Source: Flammeovirgaceae bacterium (GTDB taxonomy: Bacteria; Bacteroidota; Bacteroidia; Cytophagales; Cyclobacteriaceae). From it: a DNA stretch of 64,000 nt. The position numbers were made by a program, and so were the translations under genes. The stretch covers positions 1 through 64,000 of the forward strand of contig JACJYU010000004.1 in the NCBI GenBank assembly GCA_020635915.1, read 5' to 3'. Of this stretch, positions 1 to 8,782 are shown piece after piece. Within the stretch, counting starts at the first letter, position 1, and each line of letters starts with the position of its first letter. The notes under the pieces were generated by a model. That model saw only the letters and a list, made by a program, of their open reading frames with translations. It searched no databases and was not told the origin of the DNA.

Positions 1-375
1 GCGGGGACCGTTTCGGAAAAGCAAAACTACAGCGCCTTGGACCCGCAGCCCTATCCCGGCACGTCCTACTACCGCCTTAAACAAACCGACTTCGATGGCA
101 ACGCCTCCTTTTCCCCCGTTGAAAAAGTGGAACTTACCACCGTAAACCCCATACAGGTATTCCCCAATCCATCCGATGGGGTCTTTTACATCACCGGCCC
201 CAAACTGAATGCCGCCAACATTAAAGTCCTCAACGGTTTGGGCCAGGAGGTGTTTCCGGGAATTATGGAAGGCAGCAAGCTGGCCATCGACTTAAGGCCG
301 CTTGCACCGGGCCTCTATATTTTGAAGGCCTGGGACGGGACTTCCTTACATTCCGTGCGCATGGTAAAAAAGTGA
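1..375 (+). CDS. C-terminal end of a type IX-secreted protein (partial)
   Basis: The frame is open from the first base of the window, so the gene begins upstream and only about 124 C-terminal residues are visible. The last ~75 residues match a type A T9SS sorting domain (Por_Secre_tail): a VFPNPSDG motif, a VLNGLGQEV strand, then LAPGLYILKAW and a basic end MVKK. Such domains direct export across the outer membrane by the type IX system and are then usually cleaved. The segment before it (YYRLKQTDFDGN) is the common Bacteroidota sequence that precedes this domain. The function of the missing N-terminal part cannot be read here. Confidence 0.88.
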   Translation, partial: AGTVSEKQNYSALDPQPYPGTSYYRLKQTDFDGNASFSPVEKVELTTVNPIQVFPNPSDGVFYITGPKLNAANIKVLNGLGQEVFPGIMEGSKLAIDLRPLAPGLYILKAWDGTSLHSVRMVKK

Positions 376-429
376 CCCCCGTTGCAGGCCAAGGCATGGC
401 CCCCGCAACAAAATACCTGCAAAAGCAAA

Positions 430-458
430 TTGGTATTGCCCCACAACTGTTATTTTTG
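430..458 (+). promoter_or_regulatory. Bacteroidota-type promoter before sdaAB
   Basis: TTG at 430-432, an 18-bp spacer and TATTTTTG at 451-458 fit the Bacteroidota TTTG / TAnnTTTG promoter. A start near 465 would leave a leader of about 55 nt before the ATG at 520. Prediction from consensus only. Confidence 0.55.
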
Positions 459-519
459 CCACCGGGTTAAAAAATACCCCAATCCGACATCTTAACCGTT
501 TATTATCCGTATAGACATT

Positions 520-1194
520 ATGCCCGAAAAAAGCAGCGTTTTTGACATGATAGGGCCCATTATGATAGGGCCATCGAGTTCCCATACTGCGGGCGTGGTG
601 AGGATAGCACGGGCGGCAGTGGCCATTTTGGGTGGCGTGCCCGAAGAGGCCGAAATTACTTTTTACAACTCCTTTGCCAGGACATACGAAGGACATGGCA
701 GCGACCGCGCCATCATTGCCGGCCTGATGGACTTCCATACGGACGACAAACGCATCAAAGAAGCGTTGGCCCTGGCAAAAAAGGCCGGGCTCAAGCACCA
801 CTTCAAATCCATAGGCAACGCCTCCACGTTCCACCCCAACACCATCAGGCTGAAATTAAAGAAGGGCGAAAAAAACATTGAAATCCTGGGCGAAAGCAGG
901 GGCGGTGGGCTGGTGAACATCGCGGAAGTCAACGGGTTTAAGGCGGACTTTACGGCCTCTAACCACACCCTTATCATTTATGCTGACGATGTAAAGGGCA
1001 GCGTTGCCTTTATCGCCAGCGTAATTGCCAACGACCAATGCAACATCGCCACCATGTCCGTTTCGAGAAAAGGAAAACATGACCTGGCCTGCCTGGTCAT
1101 AGAAATGGATTCCGGGATAAAAGATGTAACATTTACCTACCTAAATAGTCTTAGTTGGGTAAAAGAGGTCATATATGTCCCTGAAATAGCATAA
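520..1194 (+). CDS. sdaAB: L-serine dehydratase, iron-sulfur type, beta subunit
   Basis: 224 residues. Converts L-serine to pyruvate and ammonia together with an alpha subunit that carries the [4Fe-4S] cluster. The N-terminus shows the family motif GPSSSHTAG (residues 17-25); the middle has the SRGGG loop; the last ~75 residues form an ACT-like domain (starting around LIIYADDVKGS), which in this family senses or positions serine. The alpha subunit is not next to it, so it must be encoded elsewhere. The next gene starts 6 bp after the stop, so co-transcription with the efflux genes is likely, although no functional link is obvious. Confidence 0.93.
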   Translation: MPEKSSVFDMIGPIMIGPSSSHTAGVVRIARAAVAILGGVPEEAEITFYNSFARTYEGHGSDRAIIAGLMDFHTDDKRIKEALALAKKAGLKHHFKSIGNASTFHPNTIRLKLKKGEKNIEILGESRGGGLVNIAEVNGFKADFTASNHTLIIYADDVKGSVAFIASVIANDQCNIATMSVSRKGKHDLACLVIEMDSGIKDVTFTYLNSLSWVKEVIYVPEIA

Positions 1195-1200
1195 TTGAAT

Positions 1201-2649
1201 ATGATGAGATTGTCTGTAGCCTGGTTTTTGATCTGTTCGGCCCTTTTGCCTGCCTATTCGCAAAATGAAGCCCCTGTGAAGGAATGGACCCTCCAGGAGT
1301 GTGTAAAGGTCGCCCTCGACAACAACCTAAATGTGAGAAGGGGCTTGTACAACGTGGAAAGTTTTAAAGTGGGCATGTTCCAATCCAAGATGGCGTTTTT
1401 GCCCTCGCTCAATGCGGCTTCCTCCTATGGCCAGAATTTTGGAAGGGCGCTCAACCCGGTGACCAACTCTTTTATCAATAGGAACACGTCCAATATCAAT
1501 GTACAGGGCAGTGCATCCCTTACCCTTTTTAACGGGCTTCGGCTGCAAAATAGCTTTCGCCAAAGCCAAAGGGACTACGAAGCGTCCACGCAAGACCTGG
1601 AAAAAGCCAAAAACGATGTCACCATCAATGTGGTCACCTTGTACGTCAATGTGATTTTCAACCAGGAGTTGTACGAGAATGCCACTTACCAACTCAACTC
1701 CAGCCAACAGCAACTGGAGAGGATAAAAAAGCAGGTAGCGGCAGGCGGCCTTACCCAGGGCGATGAACTCAACCAGGAGGCACAGGTGGCCACCAATGAG
1801 GTGAACCTCATCAACCAGGAGAATGCCCTTAACTTGTCTTTGCTGCAATTGAAGCAGGCCATGCAATTGCCCGCCTCTACGCCCATGAAGGTCGAGGTGC
1901 CTGAATTGCAACTGGAGGATTTGCTCCTGGAGGACAGCCCTGAGGTCGTTTATGAAATGGCCCTCAAGTCCATGCCAGAGGTAAAAAGCGCGATGCTGAA
2001 AGTGGAAAGTGCGGGGTTGGCCTTGAAGGCCAGCAAAGGGGGCTTGTACCCCCGCCTCACCCTGAACGGGTCTGCGGCCTCCAACTACTCCAGCGCCTCG
2101 GACGTGGCACGCACCGAATTGGATGGCACTTTTGCACCCACGCCCCTGCCCATTGGTTTTGTGGATGGCTCCAATGCCCCCGTGTACGGCCTGCAGCCGG
2201 GCACCACGTTGGTTTCTGAAGGGTACGGGGAAAAAGACCAGCTTCATGACAATTTGTTCAAGCAGGTGGGCTTGTCGTTGTCCATCCCGATTTTCAACGG
2301 GTGGCAAAGCCGGGCCAGCGTGCAGCGCGCGGCCATCAACAAGGAGATGGCCGATATCATTGCCCAGGAAACCAAAAATGTTTTGCGCCAGACCATTGAG
2401 ACGGCCTACAACGATGCCCTGGCGGCATCGAAAACCTACACTTCTTCATTGAAGCAGGTCAATGCGAGGGAAGAGGCCTACCGGATGGCCAGACAGCGGT
2501 TTGAGATGGGCGCCATCAATTACTTTGAGTATCAAATTTCTGAAAACGACCTCTTCCAGGCCAAGTCGGACCTGGCCCGTGCCAAATACAATTTCATCTT
2601 TAGAAAGAAAGTACTTGATTTCTATCAGGGAAAACCTATTGACTACTAA
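1201..2649 (+). CDS. TolC-family outer membrane efflux protein
   Basis: 482 residues from the ATG at 1201; a second ATG follows directly and a TTG lies two codons upstream. A signal peptide (about residues 1-22, ending AYSQ) is followed by two copies of the outer-membrane efflux repeat: the first begins WTLQECVKVALDNNLNV and the second has LSIPIFNGWQSRASV. The long alpha-helical Gln/Ala/Lys-rich stretches fit the periplasmic tunnel of a TolC trimer. It precedes a membrane-fusion protein by 18 bp, so the two probably form part of a tripartite exporter. No inner-membrane pump follows. Confidence 0.93.
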   Translation: MMRLSVAWFLICSALLPAYSQNEAPVKEWTLQECVKVALDNNLNVRRGLYNVESFKVGMFQSKMAFLPSLNAASSYGQNFGRALNPVTNSFINRNTSNINVQGSASLTLFNGLRLQNSFRQSQRDYEASTQDLEKAKNDVTINVVTLYVNVIFNQELYENATYQLNSSQQQLERIKKQVAAGGLTQGDELNQEAQVATNEVNLINQENALNLSLLQLKQAMQLPASTPMKVEVPELQLEDLLLEDSPEVVYEMALKSMPEVKSAMLKVESAGLALKASKGGLYPRLTLNGSAASNYSSASDVARTELDGTFAPTPLPIGFVDGSNAPVYGLQPGTTLVSEGYGEKDQLHDNLFKQVGLSLSIPIFNGWQSRASVQRAAINKEMADIIAQETKNVLRQTIETAYNDALAASKTYTSSLKQVNAREEAYRMARQRFEMGAINYFEYQISENDLFQAKSDLARAKYNFIFRKKVLDFYQGKPIDY

Positions 2650-2667
2650 ACCTATTCCAAAATTCGA

Positions 2668-4050
2668 ATGGCAAAGCAAAAGCAAAAATCAAACAAGCTT
2701 ATCTATATCCTCATTGGTGCGGTAATTGCAATTATCATATTTATCGCGATAGGGAAATCGCAAGGGTGGATCGGAAAAGGGAAGGAAATCGAGGTGGAGT
2801 TGGCCAAGGCCAAAAAGACGACCATTACCGAGAAGGTGAGCGCCTCCGGCACGGTGCAGCCCGTGACCGAGGTGAAGCTCGCCCCTGAAGTGTCGGGCGA
2901 GATTATTGAACTCAACGTGGAGGATGGGGACTCCGTGCGCCTGGGGGATGTGCTGGTGAAAATAAGGCCTGACGTTTGGCTCAGCCAGTTGGAAAGGGCG
3001 GAGGCCACTTTAAACCAGCAAAAGGCCAACGTGGAGTCTGCCAAGGCCGCGCTGTCGCGTGCGGAGGCAACCTTTACGCGTGCCGAGCAGGAGTACAACA
3101 GGCAGAAAAAACTTTGGGACGAAAAGGTGATCTCCGAGGCGGAATGGCAGTTGGCCCAACAGAATTTCAAGATTGCCAAAAATGACCTTGCGTCAGCCGG
3201 CCAATCCCTGGAGGCCGCAAAATATATCGTGAAGAGCACGGAGGCAAGCGTGCAGGAGTCGCGGGAAAACGTGAGAAGGACCACGGTGACCTCGCCCATG
3301 AAAGGGGTGATCTCAAAGCTGAACGTGAAGCGGGGCGAACGTGTGGTGGGCACCGCGCAGATGGCCGGTACGGAGATGATGCGGATTGCGGATTTGAACG
3401 TAATGGAGGTGCGGGTGGACGTGAATGAAAACGATATCGTGAGGGTGCACCTCAACGACACCGTGCAGATAGAGGTGGATGCCTACACCAATACCGGCAA
3501 GACATTCAAAGGAGTGGTGACCAATATTGCCAATACTGCCAAAGAAAAACAATCGGCCGATGCCATTACGGAATTTGAAGTGCGCATCCTTATCCTGCGG
3601 TCTTCCTATGAAGACCTTATTGAAAAGGGGAACCGCCATCCCTTTCGTCCTGGCATGACGGCCAATGTGGAGATCCTTACCGAAACGAAAAAGGACGTCT
3701 TGTCCGTGCCCCTTGCGGCCGTTACCACCAGAAGCCCTGACGAGGACAAGAAAAACAAGGCCGGTGGCGACAGCGACCAGGGGGACAGGAACAATCGACA
3801 GGTGGTGGACGAAAGCAAAAAGCAACAAAAACAGGAAGACAAGGTGGTTGTTTTTGTGAACGAAAACGGCAAGGCCAAAATGGTAGAGGTGAAAACCGGT
3901 ATCAGCGACTACGATAATATCGAGATCACTTCCGGGCTCACCACCTCCTCTGAAGTAGTGACAGGCCCCTTCCTGGTCGTTTCGAAGCGGCTGAAGGATG
4001 GGGACGCCATCCGGCAGGCAAAAAAGAAAAAGGAAGAAAAGAAGGACTAG
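2668..4050 (+). CDS. HlyD/MacA-like periplasmic adaptor (membrane fusion protein)
   Basis: 460 residues. One N-terminal membrane anchor (residues ~12-32), then a lipoyl/barrel-sandwich half (VSASGTVQPVTEVKLAPEVSGEI), a long coiled-coil hairpin (~110-210), the second lipoyl half (TSPMKGVISKLNVKRGERVVG) and a beta-barrel. Such proteins bridge an inner-membrane transporter to TolC. It has a charged Asp/Lys/Gln-rich insertion around residues 355-390 and a very basic C-terminus (AKKKKEEKKD), both low complexity. MacA-type ABC partners usually follow immediately; here a terminator hairpin does, so the pump must be elsewhere or lost. Confidence 0.92.
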   Translation: MAKQKQKSNKLIYILIGAVIAIIIFIAIGKSQGWIGKGKEIEVELAKAKKTTITEKVSASGTVQPVTEVKLAPEVSGEIIELNVEDGDSVRLGDVLVKIRPDVWLSQLERAEATLNQQKANVESAKAALSRAEATFTRAEQEYNRQKKLWDEKVISEAEWQLAQQNFKIAKNDLASAGQSLEAAKYIVKSTEASVQESRENVRRTTVTSPMKGVISKLNVKRGERVVGTAQMAGTEMMRIADLNVMEVRVDVNENDIVRVHLNDTVQIEVDAYTNTGKTFKGVVTNIANTAKEKQSADAITEFEVRILILRSSYEDLIEKGNRHPFRPGMTANVEILTETKKDVLSVPLAAVTTRSPDEDKKNKAGGDSDQGDRNNRQVVDESKKQQKQEDKVVVFVNENGKAKMVEVKTGISDYDNIEITSGLTTSSEVVTGPFLVVSKRLKDGDAIRQAKKKKEEKKD

Positions 4051-4094
4051 TGCCATATTGATGGGCGGCACTGGCCGGCCATTAGGCATCTTGT

Positions 4095-4124
4095 AAGGGC
4101 ACCCGCAACGGTGCCCTTGCTTTT
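4095..4124 (+). terminator. Intrinsic terminator after the efflux pair
   Basis: A perfect 9-bp stem (4095-4103 with 4110-4118), a 6-nt loop and a short T run (GCTTTT) lie 45 bp after the adaptor stop. It closes the sdaAB-tolC-adaptor unit. Confidence 0.75.
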
Positions 4125-4280
4125 GGTAGGGAATGGGCCAATTTGGTTTTGCCAGGTGCCTAACCCCCGGGCGTATTGATATTTTTTAAAAAAATATGCC
4201 ATACGCTACCATTAATTCCAAATGAGGCTTACTTTTCCATAATTAATGCCTTAAAAAAAATCCTCCATATACATCGACCT

Positions 4281-6788
4281 ATGAAAAACATCCTGAGCAT
4301 GCTCGTGTGCGCAATGCTGGCCTCCTTTGCCGTGGCCCAGCGCCAGCCCGTGACCACCGCCAATTATGAACTGGCCAGCCGGTTTTCCCCCGATAACCTA
4401 AAGCGAATGGTTTTCTCCACGAAGGTAGAACCCCATTGGCTGAAGAACAGCGCCAGGTTTTGGTATGAGTATGAAACCCCCGAAGGCAAGTTTTACTACA
4501 TCGTGGACCCCAAGTTGAAATCCAAGGCCCAATTGTTCGACCATGACAAGCTGGCGGCCGATATGACCCGGCTGACCGGGGACCCCTTCGACAGGAAAAA
4601 CCTGGACATTGAAGAAATGGAATTCATCAATAACGAAACGGCCATCCGGATTGAGGTGAAAAGCAAACTGGTGGAGGTGGAAGACAAGGACATAGACGAG
4701 GAAAACGGGAACATGCAGGACAACGACAAGCGCAAGAATGGCAAGAAAAAGATGAAACCCATGTCATACTTTTTCGAATACGGCCTCTTATCCCGGCAGT
4801 TAAGGCTTCTGGAAGGCTATGAAAAGCCCAAAGAAGACAAGGAGTGGGCCAACATTGCCCCCAATGAACAGTATGTCCTCTTCTCCAGGAATTTCAACCT
4901 GTACTGGATGGATATGGAAAACTACAACAAGGCGTTGAAGGACGGGAAGGATTCCACCATAGTGGAGCACCAATTGACCACGGACGGGGTGGAGTACTAC
5001 AGCTATGGGACCGGCACGAGGGGGGAGACCAATGTGGACAAGGAAAAGAACAAGGATAAAAGGAAGCCCGTGTCCGTTGAGTGGTCCCCCGATTCAAAGA
5101 AGTTTGCCATGGTGCGAACAGACGAGCGGTTGGTCAAGGACCTGTGGGTGGTCAACTCAGTGGCCAGCCCCAGGCCTACGTTAGAGACCTACAAGTACCA
5201 GATGCCGGGGGAGAAGGAGTCCCCCAAGGATGAATTGATTGTTTTTGACTTTGATGCCAAAAGCCAGATGAAAATCGAAGCAGATACTTTTCCCGACCAG
5301 GTGTTGGACATTTTCAGCGCCCCCCGGTTAAAAAAAGACCGTGACGACAGGAGGAAGCCCCGCTTGTGGCTTTCGGCAACAAGCGACAAACTTTATTTTT
5401 CGCGAACCAGCCGCGACCTGAAAAGGATAGATGTGTGCGTGGCAGATACCAAAACCGGAAAAGTAAAGGTGCTGGTGAGGGAAAGGCTCAACACCTATGT
5501 GGAAATAGAAACCCCGGGGCTCGTCAACAATGGACAGGAGTTTATTCAATGGTCGGAGAGGGACGGCTGGGGGCATTTTTACTTGTACAATGGGGATGGA
5601 ACTTTAAAAAACCAGATTACGTCCGGGCCCTTCCACTGTGAGCGCATTGAAGGGATTGACGAAAAGAACAGGGCCTTGTACTTCACGGCCAACGGGCGGG
5701 AAAGCAACGAAGACCCTTATTACCTTCACTTATATAAAATCAATTTTAACGGTACGGGGATGAAGTTGTTGAACCCCGGTGACTACGACAACCAGGTGGA
5801 CCTAAACGATGGCCAAACCTATTTTGTCAATAATTTCTCCAGGGTAAACACCACGCCCGTATCGGTTTTGTCCGATGCCTCCGGCAACCAGGTGATGCCG
5901 CTGGAGGTTGCCGACCTGTCCACCCTTTTTCAGGCAGGCTATCGGTTTCCTGAGCCGTTTAAAGTGAAGGCAGGCGATGGGGCCACCGACCTGTACGGGG
6001 TGATGTACAAGCCTTATGATTTTGATTCCACCCGGTTGTACCCACTGATCGAGTATGTATATCCCGGGCCGCAGACGGAGGCCGTGTACAAGTCCTTTAC
6101 CACCAATATGGACCGTACCGACCGGTTGGCACAACTGGGGTTTGTGGTCATTACGGTTGGCAACCGGGGCGGCCACCCGGCACGAAGCAAACGCTACCAT
6201 AATTATGGTTACCAGAACCTGAGGGACTATGGCCTGTTGGACAAAAAAGTGGCGGCCGAGCAACTGGCCTACAGGCACGGCTATATTGATATTAACAAGG
6301 TTGGGATTTTTGGCCACTCCGGTGGGGGCTTTATGAGCACTGCTGCCATGTTGGTTTATCCTGATTTCTTTAAAGTGGCGGTGTCCTCCTCGGGCAACCA
6401 TGAGAATGCCATCTATAACCGGTGGTGGAGCGAAAAACACCATGGCGTGAAGGAGACCACCAACGACAAAGGGGAAGTTGTTTTTGAATACAGCATTGAC
6501 GACAACCCCGAGCTGGCAAAAAACCTGAAGGGGAAACTCCTGATCACCACGGGCGATATCGACAACAACGTGCATCCGGGAAACACCATTTTATTGGCCA
6601 ATGCGCTGATCAAGGCCAACAAACGGTTTGATTTCTTTTTGTTTCCCGGCCAACGCCACGGGTATGGCGACATGAACGAATATTTCTTTTGGATGAAGGC
6701 AGATTATTTCTCCAAATACCTGATGGGCGACAACTCACCACGGAGCGTGGACTATACCGAACTCAACATGGCACGGCCCCAAAAATAA
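4281..6788 (+). CDS. S9 family peptidase, dipeptidyl-peptidase IV type
   Basis: 835 residues. I chose the ATG at 4281 because it gives a clean signal peptide (MKNILSMLVCAMLASFAVAQ); the frame is open 35 codons further up, but that stretch is not signal-like. An N-terminal beta-propeller region (~residues 40-560) is followed by an alpha/beta hydrolase domain with nucleophile Ser680 in GHSGGG, Asp761 in GDIDNNVH and His793 in QRHGYG. Family members remove dipeptides, typically Xaa-Pro, from peptide N-termini in the periplasm or at the surface. A Lys/Asp/Asn-rich insertion near residues 132-160 is unusual but sits in the propeller. It looks monocistronic. Confidence 0.92.
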   Translation: MKNILSMLVCAMLASFAVAQRQPVTTANYELASRFSPDNLKRMVFSTKVEPHWLKNSARFWYEYETPEGKFYYIVDPKLKSKAQLFDHDKLAADMTRLTGDPFDRKNLDIEEMEFINNETAIRIEVKSKLVEVEDKDIDEENGNMQDNDKRKNGKKKMKPMSYFFEYGLLSRQLRLLEGYEKPKEDKEWANIAPNEQYVLFSRNFNLYWMDMENYNKALKDGKDSTIVEHQLTTDGVEYYSYGTGTRGETNVDKEKNKDKRKPVSVEWSPDSKKFAMVRTDERLVKDLWVVNSVASPRPTLETYKYQMPGEKESPKDELIVFDFDAKSQMKIEADTFPDQVLDIFSAPRLKKDRDDRRKPRLWLSATSDKLYFSRTSRDLKRIDVCVADTKTGKVKVLVRERLNTYVEIETPGLVNNGQEFIQWSERDGWGHFYLYNGDGTLKNQITSGPFHCERIEGIDEKNRALYFTANGRESNEDPYYLHLYKINFNGTGMKLLNPGDYDNQVDLNDGQTYFVNNFSRVNTTPVSVLSDASGNQVMPLEVADLSTLFQAGYRFPEPFKVKAGDGATDLYGVMYKPYDFDSTRLYPLIEYVYPGPQTEAVYKSFTTNMDRTDRLAQLGFVVITVGNRGGHPARSKRYHNYGYQNLRDYGLLDKKVAAEQLAYRHGYIDINKVGIFGHSGGGFMSTAAMLVYPDFFKVAVSSSGNHENAIYNRWWSEKHHGVKETTNDKGEVVFEYSIDDNPELAKNLKGKLLITTGDIDNNVHPGNTILLANALIKANKRFDFFLFPGQRHGYGDMNEYFFWMKADYFSKYLMGDNSPRSVDYTELNMARPQK

Positions 6789-6980
6789 TTCTTTTTGCCG
6801 CAAGGCCTGTGGTGGTGTTTGAAGGAGCGGATTGTTGGTAAAAAGGCTGGGTTAAAGTTGCGTATGGGCATTTTTGGCACCATGGCCACGGGCTGGGGCA
6901 AAATGGGTTTCCAGCTTCTGCCGTTGAGCCTTCCCTATTCCCGTTTCTCACCTTATATTTATCCTTAAAATCAAGAGAGG

Positions 6981-8111
6981 ATGCGCATAGGATTTGATGC
7001 CAAACGGTTGTTCAACAATTTTACCGGATTGGGCAATTACAGCCGGTTTTTGATGAAGGCTTTGTTGGCCCATCATCCCGGGCACCATTATACCCTCTAC
7101 AGCCCCAAGGTAAAGGACCATCCCTACACCCATGAATTCAGGACGGATCCCAAACTCCTCGTCAGGACACCGCCCAGGTGGGTAAAAGGCTCCGGCTTTG
7201 GCAGTTTTTGGCGCTCTGTCAACCTGGGCAATATTGCCTTCCGGGAAGGGATGGATATTTTTCATGGGCTGAGCAACGAACTGCCCGTTTCAAAGCCCAA
7301 TGGGCTGAAGACGGTGGTCACCGCCCACGACCTGATCTTCATCCGGTACCCTGGCCTGTACAAGAAAATAGATGTAAATATTTACAAGAAAAAAATCACC
7401 CACGCTTGCAAAACCGCGGACAAGATCATTGCCATCAGCAACCAAACCGCAAAGGATTTACAGCATTACCTTAAGGTCCCGGAAGAACGCATCACGGTCA
7501 TTTACCAGGGGTGCCACGAAATATTCCATGAAAAAGCTTCTGCTGCACAAATCGGCCAGGTAAGGGAAAAGTATAAACTTCCTGAACGGTTTGTATTGAC
7601 CGTAGGCACGTTGGAGCCCCGCAAAAACGCCTTGTTGTTGCTAAAGGCCATTGCGCGGACAAAGGAAAAAACCCCTGTGGTGCTGGTGGGGAAAGCCACT
7701 TCCTACCAAAAACAACTGGAACAGGTGGTACATGAAGAAAACCTGCAGGACCGTGTCCATTTTATTCATAAAGTGGATTTCAACGATCTTCCCAAAATCT
7801 ACCAGGCAGCGAAAATTTTTGTTTACCCCTCGCGGTTTGAAGGTTTTGGCATCCCTATAGTGGAGGCGATTGCCTCTGGCGTGCCGGTAATAGCGGCCAA
7901 AGGCTCATGCCTGGAGGAGGCAGGGGGGCCGGCTTCCCTTTATATCGACCCGGATGCGGACAAGGAATTGGCAGCTTCGATCGACAGGCTGGTCAATGAC
8001 GAGGCCGCGTGCAGGAAAATGGCCGATGCCTCAAGGGCACATATAAAGCCATTCGGGCCCAAGCCATTTGCCGACAAATTAATGGAGGTCTACAAGGAAG
8101 TCATGGGCTAG
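6981..8111 (+). CDS. Glycosyltransferase family 4 (GT-B fold)
   Basis: 376 residues, cytoplasmic. The N-terminal Rossmann domain begins MRIGFDAKRLFNNFTGLGNYSRFL; the C-terminal domain has VGTLEPRKN, the E-x7-E type motif within FEGFGIPIVEAIASGVPVIA, and CLEEAGG. These are GT4 features: transfer of a sugar from a nucleotide-sugar donor to a glycan or lipid acceptor. The sugar cannot be predicted. AGAGAGG directly before the ATG is one of the better ribosome sites in the window. The 192-bp gap upstream holds no gene. The stop overlaps that of the convergent Maf gene. Confidence 0.9.
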   Translation: MRIGFDAKRLFNNFTGLGNYSRFLMKALLAHHPGHHYTLYSPKVKDHPYTHEFRTDPKLLVRTPPRWVKGSGFGSFWRSVNLGNIAFREGMDIFHGLSNELPVSKPNGLKTVVTAHDLIFIRYPGLYKKIDVNIYKKKITHACKTADKIIAISNQTAKDLQHYLKVPEERITVIYQGCHEIFHEKASAAQIGQVREKYKLPERFVLTVGTLEPRKNALLLLKAIARTKEKTPVVLVGKATSYQKQLEQVVHEENLQDRVHFIHKVDFNDLPKIYQAAKIFVYPSRFEGFGIPIVEAIASGVPVIAAKGSCLEEAGGPASLYIDPDADKELAASIDRLVNDEAACRKMADASRAHIKPFGPKPFADKLMEVYKEVMG

Positions 8112-8782
8112 TATAGTTGAAGGTGCGCGTGCACTTTGTGAATGGGCAGCCCCATCACCGTGAAGTACGACCCTTCTATTTTTTCGATGATGGGCACCTT
8201 TTTTCCTGCCTGTCCCCCGGTGAGGGTTTTGTCGATAAGGTCCAACCGGTTTATGCTTTTTAAGAATTCCAGTTCCTCAGGCGAGCAGGGGGCCATGCCA
8301 TCCGGCAGGCATTCCTGTGCCCCGTAGGCACCGGCTTTGTCGTAAGGATGGAAATGGTCCACATAGTAGGCGGTTTCATCAGGGCTTAACTTTTTAAACG
8401 TGACCTTGCTGGTGTCGTCAAAGCAATCCATTCCTGATTTGCCCAGCAGGCATACTGCGGTAATTACCGAGTGGGTTTTTCCCGATAACCGGGAAAGCAT
8501 GTCAATGGCCTCTTCCCGATCGTTGGGTTTGTTCAGGATTTGGCCCCCGAGTACCACCACGGTATCGGAAGCCAGGATTATTTCTTGCCCTGTTGGCTTG
8601 GGTTCCACCGACCTGGCTTTTTTTTCCGCCAGGTAACGGGGCACTTCCCCGGCAGGCATGGTTTCGGGGAACGACTCGTCTTCCCCGGGCTTCCGCACAC
8701 TGAATGCAAACCCTGCCTCTCTCATCAGGTATTGCCTGCGCGGGCTACTGGAAGCCAGAATAAGGGGGCGTTTGAAATTCAT
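8108..8782 (-). CDS. maf: Maf-like nucleotide pyrophosphatase
   Basis: 224 residues. The N-terminus LILASSSPRRQYLM is the Maf signature; LASDTVVVLGG and the SGKTHSVITAV segment are also conserved. Maf proteins hydrolyse non-canonical or modified nucleoside triphosphates (dTTP/UTP or methylated pyrimidines depending on subclass) and are linked to division arrest. It is longer than many Maf proteins (~190-200 residues) because of an insertion near the middle (DTSKVTFKKLSPDE...). The start lies 38 bp inside the end of the DUF1015 gene, so the two are translated from one transcript with overlapping frames. Confidence 0.92.
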   Translation of the reverse strand: MNFKRPLILASSSPRRQYLMREAGFAFSVRKPGEDESFPETMPAGEVPRYLAEKKARSVEPKPTGQEIILASDTVVVLGGQILNKPNDREEAIDMLSRLSGKTHSVITAVCLLGKSGMDCFDDTSKVTFKKLSPDETAYYVDHFHPYDKAGAYGAQECLPDGMAPCSPEELEFLKSINRLDLIDKTLTGGQAGKKVPIIEKIEGSYFTVMGLPIHKVHAHLQLY

